NCBI GenBank assembly: GCA_023435335.1
Contig: JAEYRU010000109.1
Coordinates: 12,905-76,904 of the forward strand
DNA length: 64,000 bases
Direction: 5' to 3'
From: Pseudomonadota bacterium
GTDB taxonomy: Bacteria; Pseudomonadota; Alphaproteobacteria; Rhizobiales; Rhizobiaceae
Under the pieces are notes generated by a model. It was not told the origin of the DNA, made no database searches, and saw nothing but the letters and a program-made list of their open reading frames with translations. Every line of letters begins with the position of its first letter. Position 1 is the stretch's first letter. Made by a program: the position numbers and the translations under genes. Of this stretch, positions 33,908-41,572 are shown one piece after another.

Positions 33908-34599
33908 TGCGCGCCATCCCCCTCGCCGCCGCGGCGCTGATGCTTGCTGGCTGCACGTCCAGCCTCGAGGAGATCGGCGTCGCGCCGTACATGTCGCCGG
34001 TCGGAACCGGCATCGAGCCGGCCGTCATCGCCGCGCGGGCGTACCCTGCCCCGCCGCCGAAGCGCTTCTCGCTGTGGAGCGACCGGCAAAGCCGCCTGTT
34101 CACCGATCCGCGCGCGCTTTCGGTAGGTGACATCCTGACCGTAGCCATCGAGATCAACGACCGGGCGCAGTTCAAGAACCAGAGCGACCGCAAACGCGAT
34201 TCCAGCCGCAGCATCGGACTGGGAGGCAGCATTTCGAGCGGGGGCGCCGGCGGCACCGTCGACATCGAGGGGGCGCTCAGTTCCGGGACGTCCACCGCCG
34301 GCTCGGGCCAGACCGTCCGGTCGGAGAACCTCAGGCTGCTGATCGCGGCGGTCGTCACCGACGTGCTGCCGAACGGCAACCTCGTCATCACCGGCTCGCA
34401 GGAAGTCCGCGTCAACGCCGAACTTCGCATCCTGACCATTGCAGGCATCGTGCGGCCCAACGACATCGGCGCGGCCAACACCATTTCCTACGACAGGATC
34501 GCGGAGGCTCGCATCTCCTATGGCGGGCGCGGTCGCCTGACCGAGGTACAGCAGCCCGGCTACGGCCAGCAGTTCCTCGACGCCGTCCTGCCGTTCTAG
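33907..34599 (+). CDS. flgH: FlgH, outer-membrane L-ring lipoprotein
   Basis: The 230-residue lipoprotein has a lipobox LAGC (cysteine at residue 17) and the FlgH motifs SLWSDRQSRLFTDPRALSVGD, glycine/serine-rich middle and EVRVNAELRILTIAGIVRPNDI. It forms the outer-membrane bushing. The start overlaps motE by one base. Confidence 0.95.
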   Translation: MRAIPLAAAALMLAGCTSSLEEIGVAPYMSPVGTGIEPAVIAARAYPAPPPKRFSLWSDRQSRLFTDPRALSVGDILTVAIEINDRAQFKNQSDRKRDSSRSIGLGGSISSGGAGGTVDIEGALSSGTSTAGSGQTVRSENLRLLIAAVVTDVLPNGNLVITGSQEVRVNAELRILTIAGIVRPNDIGAANTISYDRIAEARISYGGRGRLTEVQQPGYGQQFLDAVLPF

Positions 34600-34609
34600 G
34601 GGATAGCGG

Positions 34610-35104
34610 ATGACGATCGCCGAAACCGAAACGCCGAAGAAGGGACCGTCCTTCGTCATCCAGATGGCGGTGTTCCTGTTGCTGACCGCAGCTGCCGTCG
34701 GCGGCGGCTGGATGACAGGGCGCATCCTCAACGGAGAGAACGCCGCGACACACGGAAGCCGCCCCGCGCACGGGGCCGAAGCGGGCAAGGACGAGGGCAG
34801 TTCAGAGGCGGCGGCGGAAAAGCTGCGCATATTCCCCCTGGCGACCATCACCACCAATCTGGCCGACCCCCAGGACGTCTGGATCCGGCTTGAGGTGGCG
34901 CTGGCGTTCCACGACAAACCCGACCCGGAAATCGCGGAGCTGGTCCATCAGGACCTGCTTGCGTATCTGCGCACGGTCAAGGCGCGCCAGATCGACGGCG
35001 CAAGCGGCTTCCAGCACCTGCGCAGCGACCTCGACGAGCGCGCCCATATCCGCAGCGCGGGCAAGGTGAAGCAGGTCCTGATCAGAACGATGCTGTTCGA
35101 ATGA
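34610..35104 (+). CDS. fliL: FliL, basal-body stator-associated protein
   Basis: The 164-residue protein has one membrane segment (about 16-37, VIQMAVFLLLTAAAVGGG), a charged linker and a periplasmic FliL domain (LATITTNLADPQDVWIRLEVALAF ... VKQVLIRTMLFE). FliL rings surround stators and raise motor output. Its end overlaps fliP by four bases. Confidence 0.92.
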   Translation: MTIAETETPKKGPSFVIQMAVFLLLTAAAVGGGWMTGRILNGENAATHGSRPAHGAEAGKDEGSSEAAAEKLRIFPLATITTNLADPQDVWIRLEVALAFHDKPDPEIAELVHQDLLAYLRTVKARQIDGASGFQHLRSDLDERAHIRSAGKVKQVLIRTMLFE

Positions 35105-35838
35105 GAGTGCTTGCCCTTGCAGTTGCGGCGCTGTTCGCCTCGGCCGGCGCGGCCGCCGCGCAGCAGTTCGACCTGAGTCAGTTCACGGGGCCTGCAAACG
35201 GCGCCACGGTCGGCACGATCATCCAGCTCTTCGGGCTTCTGACCGTCCTGTCGCTGGCTCCCGGCATCCTGATCATGGTGACGAGCTTCACCCGCTTCGT
35301 CATCGCCTTCTCCATCCTGCGCGCCGGCATCGGCCTGCCGACGACGCCGGCCAACCTGATCCTCATCAGCCTCTCGCTGTTCATGACCTTCTATGTCATG
35401 GCGCCCACCTTCGACCGAGCCTGGAGCAACGGGGTGCGGCCGCTGATCGAGAACGAGATCTCGCAGGAGGATGCTCTTCAGCGGATTTCGGAGCCCTTCC
35501 GCGCTTTCATGGCCAACAATGTCCGCGACGAAGACTTTCAGCTTTTTGCCGACCTTGCCCGCGAACGCGGGCAGGACATCGGCGACGACCAGGCCGTGGA
35601 CCTGCGCGTCCTGGTTCCCGCCTTCATGATCTCCGAGATTCGCCGCGGCTTCGAGATCGGCTTCCTGATTGTCCTGCCGTTCCTCGTGATCGATCTGATC
35701 GTGGCCACGATCACCATGTCGATGGGCATGATGATGCTGCCGCCCACCGTGGTGTCGCTGCCTTTCAAGATACTCTTCTTCGTGCTGATCGACGGCTGGA
35801 ACCTCCTCGTCGGCAGCCTGGTGCGGTCGTTTGTATAG
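35101..35838 (+). CDS. fliP: FliP, flagellar export channel protein
   Basis: The 245-residue precursor has a signal peptide (to AAAA-QQ, about residue 20) and the conserved FliP sequence (IIQLFGLLTVLSLAPGILIM, TSFTRFVIAFSILR, MMMLPPTVVSLPFKILFFVL). Five FliP, four FliQ and one FliR make the export channel. It is the last gene of the flgB unit. Confidence 0.96.
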   Translation: MRVLALAVAALFASAGAAAAQQFDLSQFTGPANGATVGTIIQLFGLLTVLSLAPGILIMVTSFTRFVIAFSILRAGIGLPTTPANLILISLSLFMTFYVMAPTFDRAWSNGVRPLIENEISQEDALQRISEPFRAFMANNVRDEDFQLFADLARERGQDIGDDQAVDLRVLVPAFMISEIRRGFEIGFLIVLPFLVIDLIVATITMSMGMMMLPPTVVSLPFKILFFVLIDGWNLLVGSLVRSFV

Positions 35839-35862
35839 CGCCTTTCGGCAAGCCGCTGAATA

Positions 35863-35878
35863 TTAACGATTATTAACC
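35863..35878 (+). promoter_or_regulatory. CtrA-like box upstream of flaA
   Basis: TTAACGATTATTAACC is two TTAA half-sites six bases apart; the CtrA consensus has seven. It lies 155 bp before the flaA start. The better-formed copy upstream of flaB (36967-36981) lies at the same distance from its gene, which is why I record it. Confidence 0.35.
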
Positions 35879-35907
35879 TCGTCGATTATCAATTTGCTAG
35901 GAAATAG

Positions 35908-35933
35908 CTGCCAAGTTCCCCTGGCTTGGCGGG
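35908..35933 (+). promoter_or_regulatory. Weak copy of the flagellar 26-bp motif, or hairpin, upstream of flaA
   Basis: CTGCCAAG, nine bases, then CTTGGCGGG keeps the CAAG-N9-CT core of the flagellar motif but departs elsewhere. The same bases also form an inverted repeat, GCCAAG (35910-35915) with CTTGGC (35925-35930), which could be a transcriptional pause after fliP. It is 100 bp from the flaA start, farther than the other copies. Confidence 0.3.
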
Positions 35934-35958
35934 GTTGACCTTATTGTTAGTGGTCATT

Positions 35959-36033
35959 GGCATGATGCCGTGCCGCCGAACCGGTTGTGCCCGGGATGTT
36001 CCTCGACAGTTTTGATTAGAAGGAACAAGGCTG
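35959..36033 (+). promoter_or_regulatory. Conserved flagellin 5' leader (flaA copy)
   Basis: It begins with the palindrome GGCATGATGCC and continues through CGCCGAACCGG, a GCCCGG-ATGTTCCT block and ends GAAGGAACAAGGCTG directly before the start codon. The flaB gene has the same blocks at nearly the same spacing although the DNA farther upstream differs. GAAGGAAC supplies the ribosome site. It may be the flagellin promoter/leader or a regulated mRNA structure. Confidence 0.55.
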
Positions 36034-36813
36034 ATGTCCAGTCTTCTCACCAACTCGTCCGCAATGACGGCGCTGCAGACGCTCTCGCACGTCAACAAGA
36101 ATCTCGCCACCACGCAGAACCGCATCTCCACCGGTCAGCGTGTCTCGACGGCCTCCGATAACGCCGCCTACTGGTCGATCGCCAGCGGCATGCGCGCCCA
36201 GAACGGCGCTCTTTCGGCCGTGCAGGACGCGCTCGGCCTCGGCGCCGCCGTCCTCGACACCGCCAGCAGCGCGCTGGAGGAGGCGATCTCCAAGACCGAG
36301 CAGATCCTCGCCAAATACGTGGCGCGCTCGACGCCCGGTACCGACACCGCAGCGATTGACGCCGAGATCACGCAGCTGAGCGCCCAGGTCACCTCGATCG
36401 CCCAGAACGCGACGTTCCAAGGCATCAACATGCTCGAGACCGGTGGCACGGCGGCGAACATCGTCGTTGGCTACGACGGGACCGCTGGCGTTGACACGAT
36501 GGCAGTGGCCGCCTACGACCTCGAAGCTGCGATCGGCGGCGTAAGCGATGCCGCCACCACCGAGACGGCGCTCACGGCGATGCGGGCGGCCGCCGCCACG
36601 ATCGGTGCGGCCAAGGCGCGCGTCGACTCGCAGAAGGCCTTCACCAGCAAGCTGATGGACTCCATCGACCGTGGCGTCGGCCAGCTCGTGGACGCCGACA
36701 TGGAAGCCGAATCGGCTCGCCTCTCGGCCCTGCAGGTCCAGCAGCAGCTCGGCATCCAGGCGCTGTCGATCGCCAACGGAAGCTCGCAGACCATCCTGGC
36801 GCTGTTCCGCTAA
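36034..36813 (+). CDS. flaA: Flagellin
   Basis: The 259-residue flagellin has the conserved N-terminal D0/D1 sequence (SSLLTNSSAMTALQTL, then RISTGQRVSTASDNAAYWSIA) and C-terminal D1/D0 helices (SRLSALQVQQQLGIQALSIAN, ending LALFR). The middle is very short, so the D2/D3 outer domains are almost missing and the filament should have a smooth, thin surface. It forms the filament after export. A near-identical second gene follows. A strong terminator ends the transcript. Confidence 0.95.
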   Translation: MSSLLTNSSAMTALQTLSHVNKNLATTQNRISTGQRVSTASDNAAYWSIASGMRAQNGALSAVQDALGLGAAVLDTASSALEEAISKTEQILAKYVARSTPGTDTAAIDAEITQLSAQVTSIAQNATFQGINMLETGGTAANIVVGYDGTAGVDTMAVAAYDLEAAIGGVSDAATTETALTAMRAAAATIGAAKARVDSQKAFTSKLMDSIDRGVGQLVDADMEAESARLSALQVQQQLGIQALSIANGSSQTILALFR

Positions 36814-36832
36814 CAGTACCTGACCTGATCGG

Positions 36833-36866
36833 AACCGGGCCGCGCCATGCGCGGCCCGGTTTTTTA
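36833..36866 (+). terminator. Rho-independent terminator of flaA
   Basis: AACCGGGCCGCGC pairs perfectly with GCGCGGCCCGGTT (13 pairs) around a three-base loop and is followed by TTTT. It lies 20 bases after the flaA stop. Confidence 0.93.
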
Positions 36867-36966
36867 TTGTCCTGCGCGTCCGCAGCTTGTTCAATGGTTA
36901 TTGCCGGCGTCATCTAGGGCCATGCGGGGATTGCGGTGCATCGCGTTAACGTATTCCGCCGTTGCA

Positions 36967-36981
36967 TTAACCATCCATTAA
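36967..36981 (+). promoter_or_regulatory. CtrA-like box upstream of flaB
   Basis: TTAACCATCCATTAA is an exact TTAA-N7-TTAA, the consensus for the cell-cycle response regulator CtrA, 147 bp before the flaB start. The 315-bp gap between the two flagellin genes also holds the flaA terminator and the flaB leader, with no gene seen. Binding is inferred from sequence only. Confidence 0.4.
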
Positions 36982-37051
36982 GGTTACCTGAATACTCATC
37001 CTTCTTGGGGCAATTGCACCAGAGTTTGTAGGCGGTGACCGACGAGTCACA

Positions 37052-37128
37052 GGCATGATGCCGCTCCGCCGAAGCCGGCCGGCCCGGCATGTTCCTGATT
37101 AGTCCCTATCCCGGAAGGAACAAGGCTG
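37052..37128 (+). promoter_or_regulatory. Conserved flagellin 5' leader (flaB copy)
   Basis: It starts with the same GGCATGATGCC palindrome, 66 bases before the start codon (64 in flaA), and has CGCCGAAGCCGG, GGCCCGGCATGTTCCT and GGAAGGAACAAGGCTG, ending at the ATG. The region before the palindrome is not conserved between the two genes. Confidence 0.55.
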
Positions 37129-37911
37129 ATGTCCAGTCTTCTTACCAACTCGTCGGCGATGACGGCGCTTCAGACGCTGACGGCGGTCAACAAGAGTCTC
37201 GCGGCTACGCAGAACCGGATTTCCACGGGTCAGCGGGTTTCGACGGCGTCCGACAACGCCGCCTACTGGTCGATCGCTGGCGGCATGCGCGCCCAGAACG
37301 GCGCTCTTTCGGCCGTGCAGGATGCGCTCGGCCTCGGCGCCGCCGTCCTCGACACCGCCAGCAGCGCGCTGGAGGAAGCCATTTCCAAGACCGAGCAGAT
37401 CCTGGCGAAATACGTTGCCCGCGAGACGCCGGGCACGGATACGGCAGCCATCGATGCCGAGATCACGCAGCTCTCGGCCCAGATCGTTTCCATCGCCCAG
37501 AATTCCACCTTCCAGGGCATCAACATGCTCCAGACCGGCGGTACCGATGCAGACATCGTCATCGGCTATTCGTCCACGACGGGCGTGGCCCAGATGACCG
37601 TAGCCGCCTACGACCTCGAAGCCGAGATCGGCGCCGTGACCGACGCCGCGACCACCGAGACCGCACTAACCGCCATGCGGGCGGCAGCGGCCACGATCGG
37701 CGCCGCCAAGTCACGCGTCGACTCCCAGAAGGCCTTCACCAGCAAGCTGATGGACTCCATCGATCGCGGCATCGGCCAGCTCGTGGACGCCGACATGGAA
37801 GCCGAATCGGCGCGCCTCTCGGCCCTGCAGGTCCAGCAGCAGCTCGGCATCCAGGCCCTTTCGATCGCCAACGGCAACGCGCAGAACATTCTGTCGCTCT
37901 TCAGACAGTAA
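37129..37911 (+). CDS. flaB: Flagellin, second copy
   Basis: The 260-residue product differs from FlaA mainly in the middle variable part; the ends match almost residue for residue (ends ILSLFRQ instead of ILALFR). Several long DNA stretches, for example around 37257-37376, are identical or nearly so to flaA, as expected from recent duplication or gene conversion. It has its own leader and terminator. Like FlaA it lacks the outer domains. Confidence 0.95.
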   Translation: MSSLLTNSSAMTALQTLTAVNKSLAATQNRISTGQRVSTASDNAAYWSIAGGMRAQNGALSAVQDALGLGAAVLDTASSALEEAISKTEQILAKYVARETPGTDTAAIDAEITQLSAQIVSIAQNSTFQGINMLQTGGTDADIVIGYSSTTGVAQMTVAAYDLEAEIGAVTDAATTETALTAMRAAAATIGAAKSRVDSQKAFTSKLMDSIDRGIGQLVDADMEAESARLSALQVQQQLGIQALSIANGNAQNILSLFRQ

Positions 37912-37934
37912 GAGCTCCCGGGACATCAGGCTTT

Positions 37935-37974
37935 TCGGGCCGCCGGCATTCCAGCCGCGGCCCGATTTCATTTT
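37935..37974 (+). terminator. Rho-independent terminator of flaB
   Basis: TCGGGCCGC pairs with GCGGCCCGA (9 pairs, 13-base loop) and is followed by TTTCATTTT, 24 bases after the flaB stop. It abuts the motif for the fliF unit. Confidence 0.8.
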
Positions 37975-38000
37975 CGCACAAGCTTCGCGGACTAGGCTTC
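37975..38000 (+). promoter_or_regulatory. Flagellar 26-bp motif upstream of fliF
   Basis: CGCACAAG, nine bases, then CTAGGCTTC. It ends 28 bp before the fliF GTG start and directly follows the flaB terminator, so it sits where the fliF promoter must be. Confidence 0.65.
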
Positions 38001-38028
38001 CGGTAAGCCAATACCGGGAGCTGCGCTC

Positions 38029-39660
38029 GTGCCTGAACAGATCCAGAGGATCATCGACAATCTCCGTGCCTTCGGGCCGCAGCGCCTTGCCGCGATGGGC
38101 GGGGTCATTGCCCTGGTCCTGGCTGTCGTGGCGACCGCCGCCATCTACCTCAATCGGCCGGCTCACGAGACGCTTTATGTCGGCCTGGAACGCGCCGATG
38201 TGAACCAGATCGGACTGGTACTGGGAGAGGCCGGCATCCGTTTCGACGTCGCCTCCGACGGAAGCACGGTGCTCGTCGAAGCCGGCAAGACCGCCCAGGC
38301 CCGCATGCTGCTCGCCGAGAAGGGCCTGCCGACCAGCACCAACGCCGGCTACGAATTGTTCGACAATGTCGGCTCGCTCGGCCTCACCAGCTTCATGCAG
38401 CAGATCACGCGCGTCAGGGCGCTTGAGGGCGAAATCGCCCGTACGGTCCAGTCGATCCAGGGTATCCGCGCTGCCCGCGTGCACATCGTGCTGCCCGAGC
38501 GCGGAAATTTCCGCCGCGAGGAACAGCAGCCTTCGGCCTCCGTCGTCATTCGCGCCTCCACGCTTGACGGCCAGCGCAGCGCGCCCGCGATCCGCCATCT
38601 CGTGTCGGCGGCCGTGCCCGGCCTCAACACGGACAGGGTAACGGTGCTCGACTCGAACGGTGCACTGCTGGCCTCCGGAGATGACCCCGCCAACAGCGCG
38701 CTTACGCGTTCGATGGAGATCGAACGCACGGTCGCACAGAACATGGAAGAGAATATCCGCCGCGCGCTCTCATCCTACCTTGGCAGCGAGAACTTCAGGG
38801 CGAGCGTCCGCGCCACCGTCAACACCGACATGAGGCAGATCGAGGAAACCATCTTCGATCCAGATTCCCGCGTCGAACGTTCCGTCCAGGTGGTTCGCTC
38901 GGCCAACAGCGCCAGCCAAAAGGCCGCCAACCCGCCCACGACCGTCGAGCAGAACCTGCCGGAGGAGGACGTGGCGGCAACGGATGGAACCCAATCCAAC
39001 GAGCAAAGCGAGCGGCGCGAGGAAACGACCAACTACGAGCTCAACTCGAAGCGCATAGCCACTGTCAGCAATGGCTACTCGGTGGCGAAGCTTTCCATCG
39101 CGGTGGTGGTCAACGAGGCGCGGCTCGCCGAGATACTGGGCGCCAACGCGACGCCGGAGTTGCGCCAGGCCCGCGTTACGGAGATAGAAGCGCTCGTCAC
39201 CTCCGCCACCGGCTACGACCGGTCGCGCGGGGACATGATCACGGTCTCGGCGGTGGAGTTCATAGAGGACAGCGAACTGGCCGGCACCGGTGCGAGCATG
39301 TTCGAGTCGGTCGGGCGTCACACCGGGACGCTGATCAACGCCGCCGCCTTCATCGTCGTCGTGTTCCTCGTCGCCTGGTTCGGCCTTCGTCCGCTGACCG
39401 CGGCATTGGCACCGGCCGCCGCAGGCCGCATGGATGCAGCGGAAATACCGCGGGCGCTGCCGCAGCCTGGCGACCGGCAGGCGTCGGCCGAGAGCGCGGG
39501 CCAGATCCCACCGCCGGACGGGTTGCAGATGGCGCCGAGCGAGGAATTCCGCCCGCGCATCAAGCCAGCGCCGCAGGAGCGCCTCAGCCGCATGGTCGAC
39601 CTGAACGAGGAACGCACAGCCTCGATACTGCGCAAGTGGGCCGCGCAGGAGGCTAGCTGA
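38029..39660 (+). CDS. fliF: FliF, MS-ring protein
   Basis: The 543-residue protein has two membrane segments (about 24-44, MGGVIALVLAVVATAAIYL, and about 436-456, LINAAAFIVVVFLVAWFGL) flanking the periplasmic ring-building domains (TLYVGLERADVNQIGLVL; ALEGEIARTVQSIQGIRAARVHIVLPE). The C-terminal tail (TASILRKWAAQEAS) binds FliG. The GTG start has GGGAG eight bases upstream. It begins the unit fliF, fliH-like, motB, motC, fliK, transglycosylase; all starts overlap the previous stops. Confidence 0.95.
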   Translation: MPEQIQRIIDNLRAFGPQRLAAMGGVIALVLAVVATAAIYLNRPAHETLYVGLERADVNQIGLVLGEAGIRFDVASDGSTVLVEAGKTAQARMLLAEKGLPTSTNAGYELFDNVGSLGLTSFMQQITRVRALEGEIARTVQSIQGIRAARVHIVLPERGNFRREEQQPSASVVIRASTLDGQRSAPAIRHLVSAAVPGLNTDRVTVLDSNGALLASGDDPANSALTRSMEIERTVAQNMEENIRRALSSYLGSENFRASVRATVNTDMRQIEETIFDPDSRVERSVQVVRSANSASQKAANPPTTVEQNLPEEDVAATDGTQSNEQSERREETTNYELNSKRIATVSNGYSVAKLSIAVVVNEARLAEILGANATPELRQARVTEIEALVTSATGYDRSRGDMITVSAVEFIEDSELAGTGASMFESVGRHTGTLINAAAFIVVVFLVAWFGLRPLTAALAPAAAGRMDAAEIPRALPQPGDRQASAESAGQIPPPDGLQMAPSEEFRPRIKPAPQERLSRMVDLNEERTASILRKWAAQEAS

Positions 39661-40298
39661 TGTCCGCGCTCGCCCTGCTTGATGCCTTGCCGGATTTCGG
39701 CGCGCGACAGCGGCCGCCGCTTGCGGCCGGCGAACGCCCCCCGGAGCGAACCCCCGATCCGGCGCCACGAGCCGCGGAGCCGGCGAGAAACTTCGACGCC
39801 GATCGCATCGCTTCAGCCGTCGCGCACGCCGAAGCGGCCCTTGCGGAACGGCTCGCCGCCGAACACGCCGAGGAACGCGCCGCCCATGAAGCCCGCCATG
39901 CGCTGGAATTGCAGCAGGTCCAGAACGATCTGGGCGAAAACGCGGCCCGAATGATCGGCGAGCGGTTCGCCGAGCTGGAGAACCAGGTCGTCACGCTGGT
40001 ATCTTCGACGGTAGCCCGCATCCTCGGCGTTTCGCTGAGCGAGGACGTCAAGAGCCGGGCGATCGACGAGCTTCGCCGCAGCATCGTGGCCGCCGTCGGC
40101 GACCGTGAAACGGTCCGAATCCATGTCAGGGGCCCTGTATCGCTGTATCGCGAGCTGGAGCCAGGCCTGGGCCGCTTTGCCGAACAGGTCGAGTTCAGCG
40201 AGGCCGCAGGCTTCGATCTCTCGGTGTCCGTCGACAACACGCTTTTTGAAACCCGCATGGCGGAATGGTCGTCGGCGCTCTCCGAGGTGCTCGCATGA
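39660..40298 (+). CDS. Putative FliH-like export ATPase regulator
   Basis: The 212-residue protein has a disordered proline-rich N-terminus, a long alanine/glutamate-rich coiled coil (about 45-105, HAEAALAERLAAEHAEERAAHEARH) and a compact C-terminal domain. This is the FliH/HrpE layout, and it directly follows fliF (one-base overlap). FliH binds FliI and the C-ring and has weak sequence conservation, so the call rests on architecture and position. If it is not FliH, it is still a flagellar cytoplasmic protein. Confidence 0.65.
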   Translation: MSALALLDALPDFGARQRPPLAAGERPPERTPDPAPRAAEPARNFDADRIASAVAHAEAALAERLAAEHAEERAAHEARHALELQQVQNDLGENAARMIGERFAELENQVVTLVSSTVARILGVSLSEDVKSRAIDELRRSIVAAVGDRETVRIHVRGPVSLYRELEPGLGRFAEQVEFSEAAGFDLSVSVDNTLFETRMAEWSSALSEVLA

Positions 40299-41572
40299 AC
40301 CGCTCCGAAACCGAGGACGGGCGGCACGAAATCGTCATCGTCCGCCGCGGCGCGCATGACGACCACGACGAGCATCACGGCGGCGTCTGGAAAATCGCCT
40401 TCGCCGACTTCATGACCGCGATGATGTGCTTCTTCCTCGTCATGTGGCTGGTCAACGCCACGAACGAGGAAACCCGCACCGCGCTCGCCAGCTACTTCAA
40501 CCCGATCAAGCTGGTCGATGAGAGGGCCACCCGCAAGGGGCTCGACGACAACAATGCGGATGCGCACACATCCACCGACGAGAGCGAGGCCGAACCGACG
40601 GAGCAGAAGGCGGAGCCGGTGGCGATGCAGAAGGCCACCGATCAGAATCTCTTTGAGGACCCCTACGCGGTGCTCGCCGAGATCGCGGCCGAGACCGGGC
40701 AGCAGCAGAACATCAGCGCGAAGGGCGACGGGGGCGCGCAGGACGCCGGCCCCGGCACCGGCGCTTCCGGCGGAGATTCCTATCGCGATCCGTTCGCGCC
40801 CGATTTCTGGTCGACGCAGGTCGAGACGCCCGTCGCCGCCGAGACCGCGCAAAGGAGCGTGCCCGAAGGGAAGGTGGCCGAGAACGCGGTCGAGGATCCG
40901 GAGCGGTTTGCCCAAGCGAAGAATAACCCGTTCGCGCCCGCAATGCCGATTTCCGAGGAGCAGCCGCTGGACGAGGACCAGCTGGCGGAACTCCTCGACA
41001 CCCCCCGGCCTGCAAAGGCGCCGCCTGCCGACAAGGCATCCGCGGAGCCCCCGCCGGCAGCAGCCGAAGAGACACCGCCGGCGCTACCGGAGGCCACGGA
41101 GGTCGCTGAAGGGAAGAGCGAGCTCGCCGAGCAAATCCGCACGGAACTTGCGGCCGCATTCGGCGGCACGGCCAAGCTCGACGGCATAACGGTGGAGCAG
41201 TCCGACGTGGGCGTGATGATCTCCGTCGCCGACGACATGCAGGACGGCATGTTCGAGATCGGGTCGGCGGTCCCGCGCCGGGAGCTTGTCCTGGCAATGG
41301 AAAAGATCGGCAAGACGCTCGCCGCGCATGAAGGCGCCATCGTCATCAACGGACATACCGACGCGCGCCCGTTTGCCCGGGGCGACTACGACAACTGGCG
41401 GCTCTCCACGGCGCGTGCCCACGCGACATACTACATGCTGGTGCGCGGCGGCCTGGCGGAGGAACGCGTCACCGGCGTCGCCGGCTTCGCCGACCGCAAG
41501 CTGAAGCGCGCGGACGATCCCTTTGCCAGCGTCAACCGGCGCATCGAAATCCTGCTGGGGGCACCGGGATGA
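40295..41572 (+). CDS. motB: MotB, stator subunit
   Basis: The 425-residue protein has a cytoplasmic tail, one membrane helix with the proton-binding aspartate (KIAFADFMTAMMCFFLVMW), a long acidic proline-rich linker and a C-terminal OmpA-like peptidoglycan-binding domain (INGHTDARPF, NWRLSTARAHATYYML, NRRIEILL). It is longer than enteric MotB because of the linker. It anchors the stator and works with MotA. The ATG overlaps the previous stop by four bases. Confidence 0.95.
   Translation: MNRSETEDGRHEIVIVRRGAHDDHDEHHGGVWKIAFADFMTAMMCFFLVMWLVNATNEETRTALASYFNPIKLVDERATRKGLDDNNADAHTSTDESEAEPTEQKAEPVAMQKATDQNLFEDPYAVLAEIAAETGQQQNISAKGDGGAQDAGPGTGASGGDSYRDPFAPDFWSTQVETPVAAETAQRSVPEGKVAENAVEDPERFAQAKNNPFAPAMPISEEQPLDEDQLAELLDTPRPAKAPPADKASAEPPPAAAEETPPALPEATEVAEGKSELAEQIRTELAAAFGGTAKLDGITVEQSDVGVMISVADDMQDGMFEIGSAVPRRELVLAMEKIGKTLAAHEGAIVINGHTDARPFARGDYDNWRLSTARAHATYYMLVRGGLAEERVTGVAGFADRKLKRADDPFASVNRRIEILLGAPG

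Noticed and set aside
35910..35930. GCCAAG...CTTGGC hairpin as a terminator of fliP
   Set aside because: Only six pairs and no T run; recorded instead as a weak copy of the flagellar motif.
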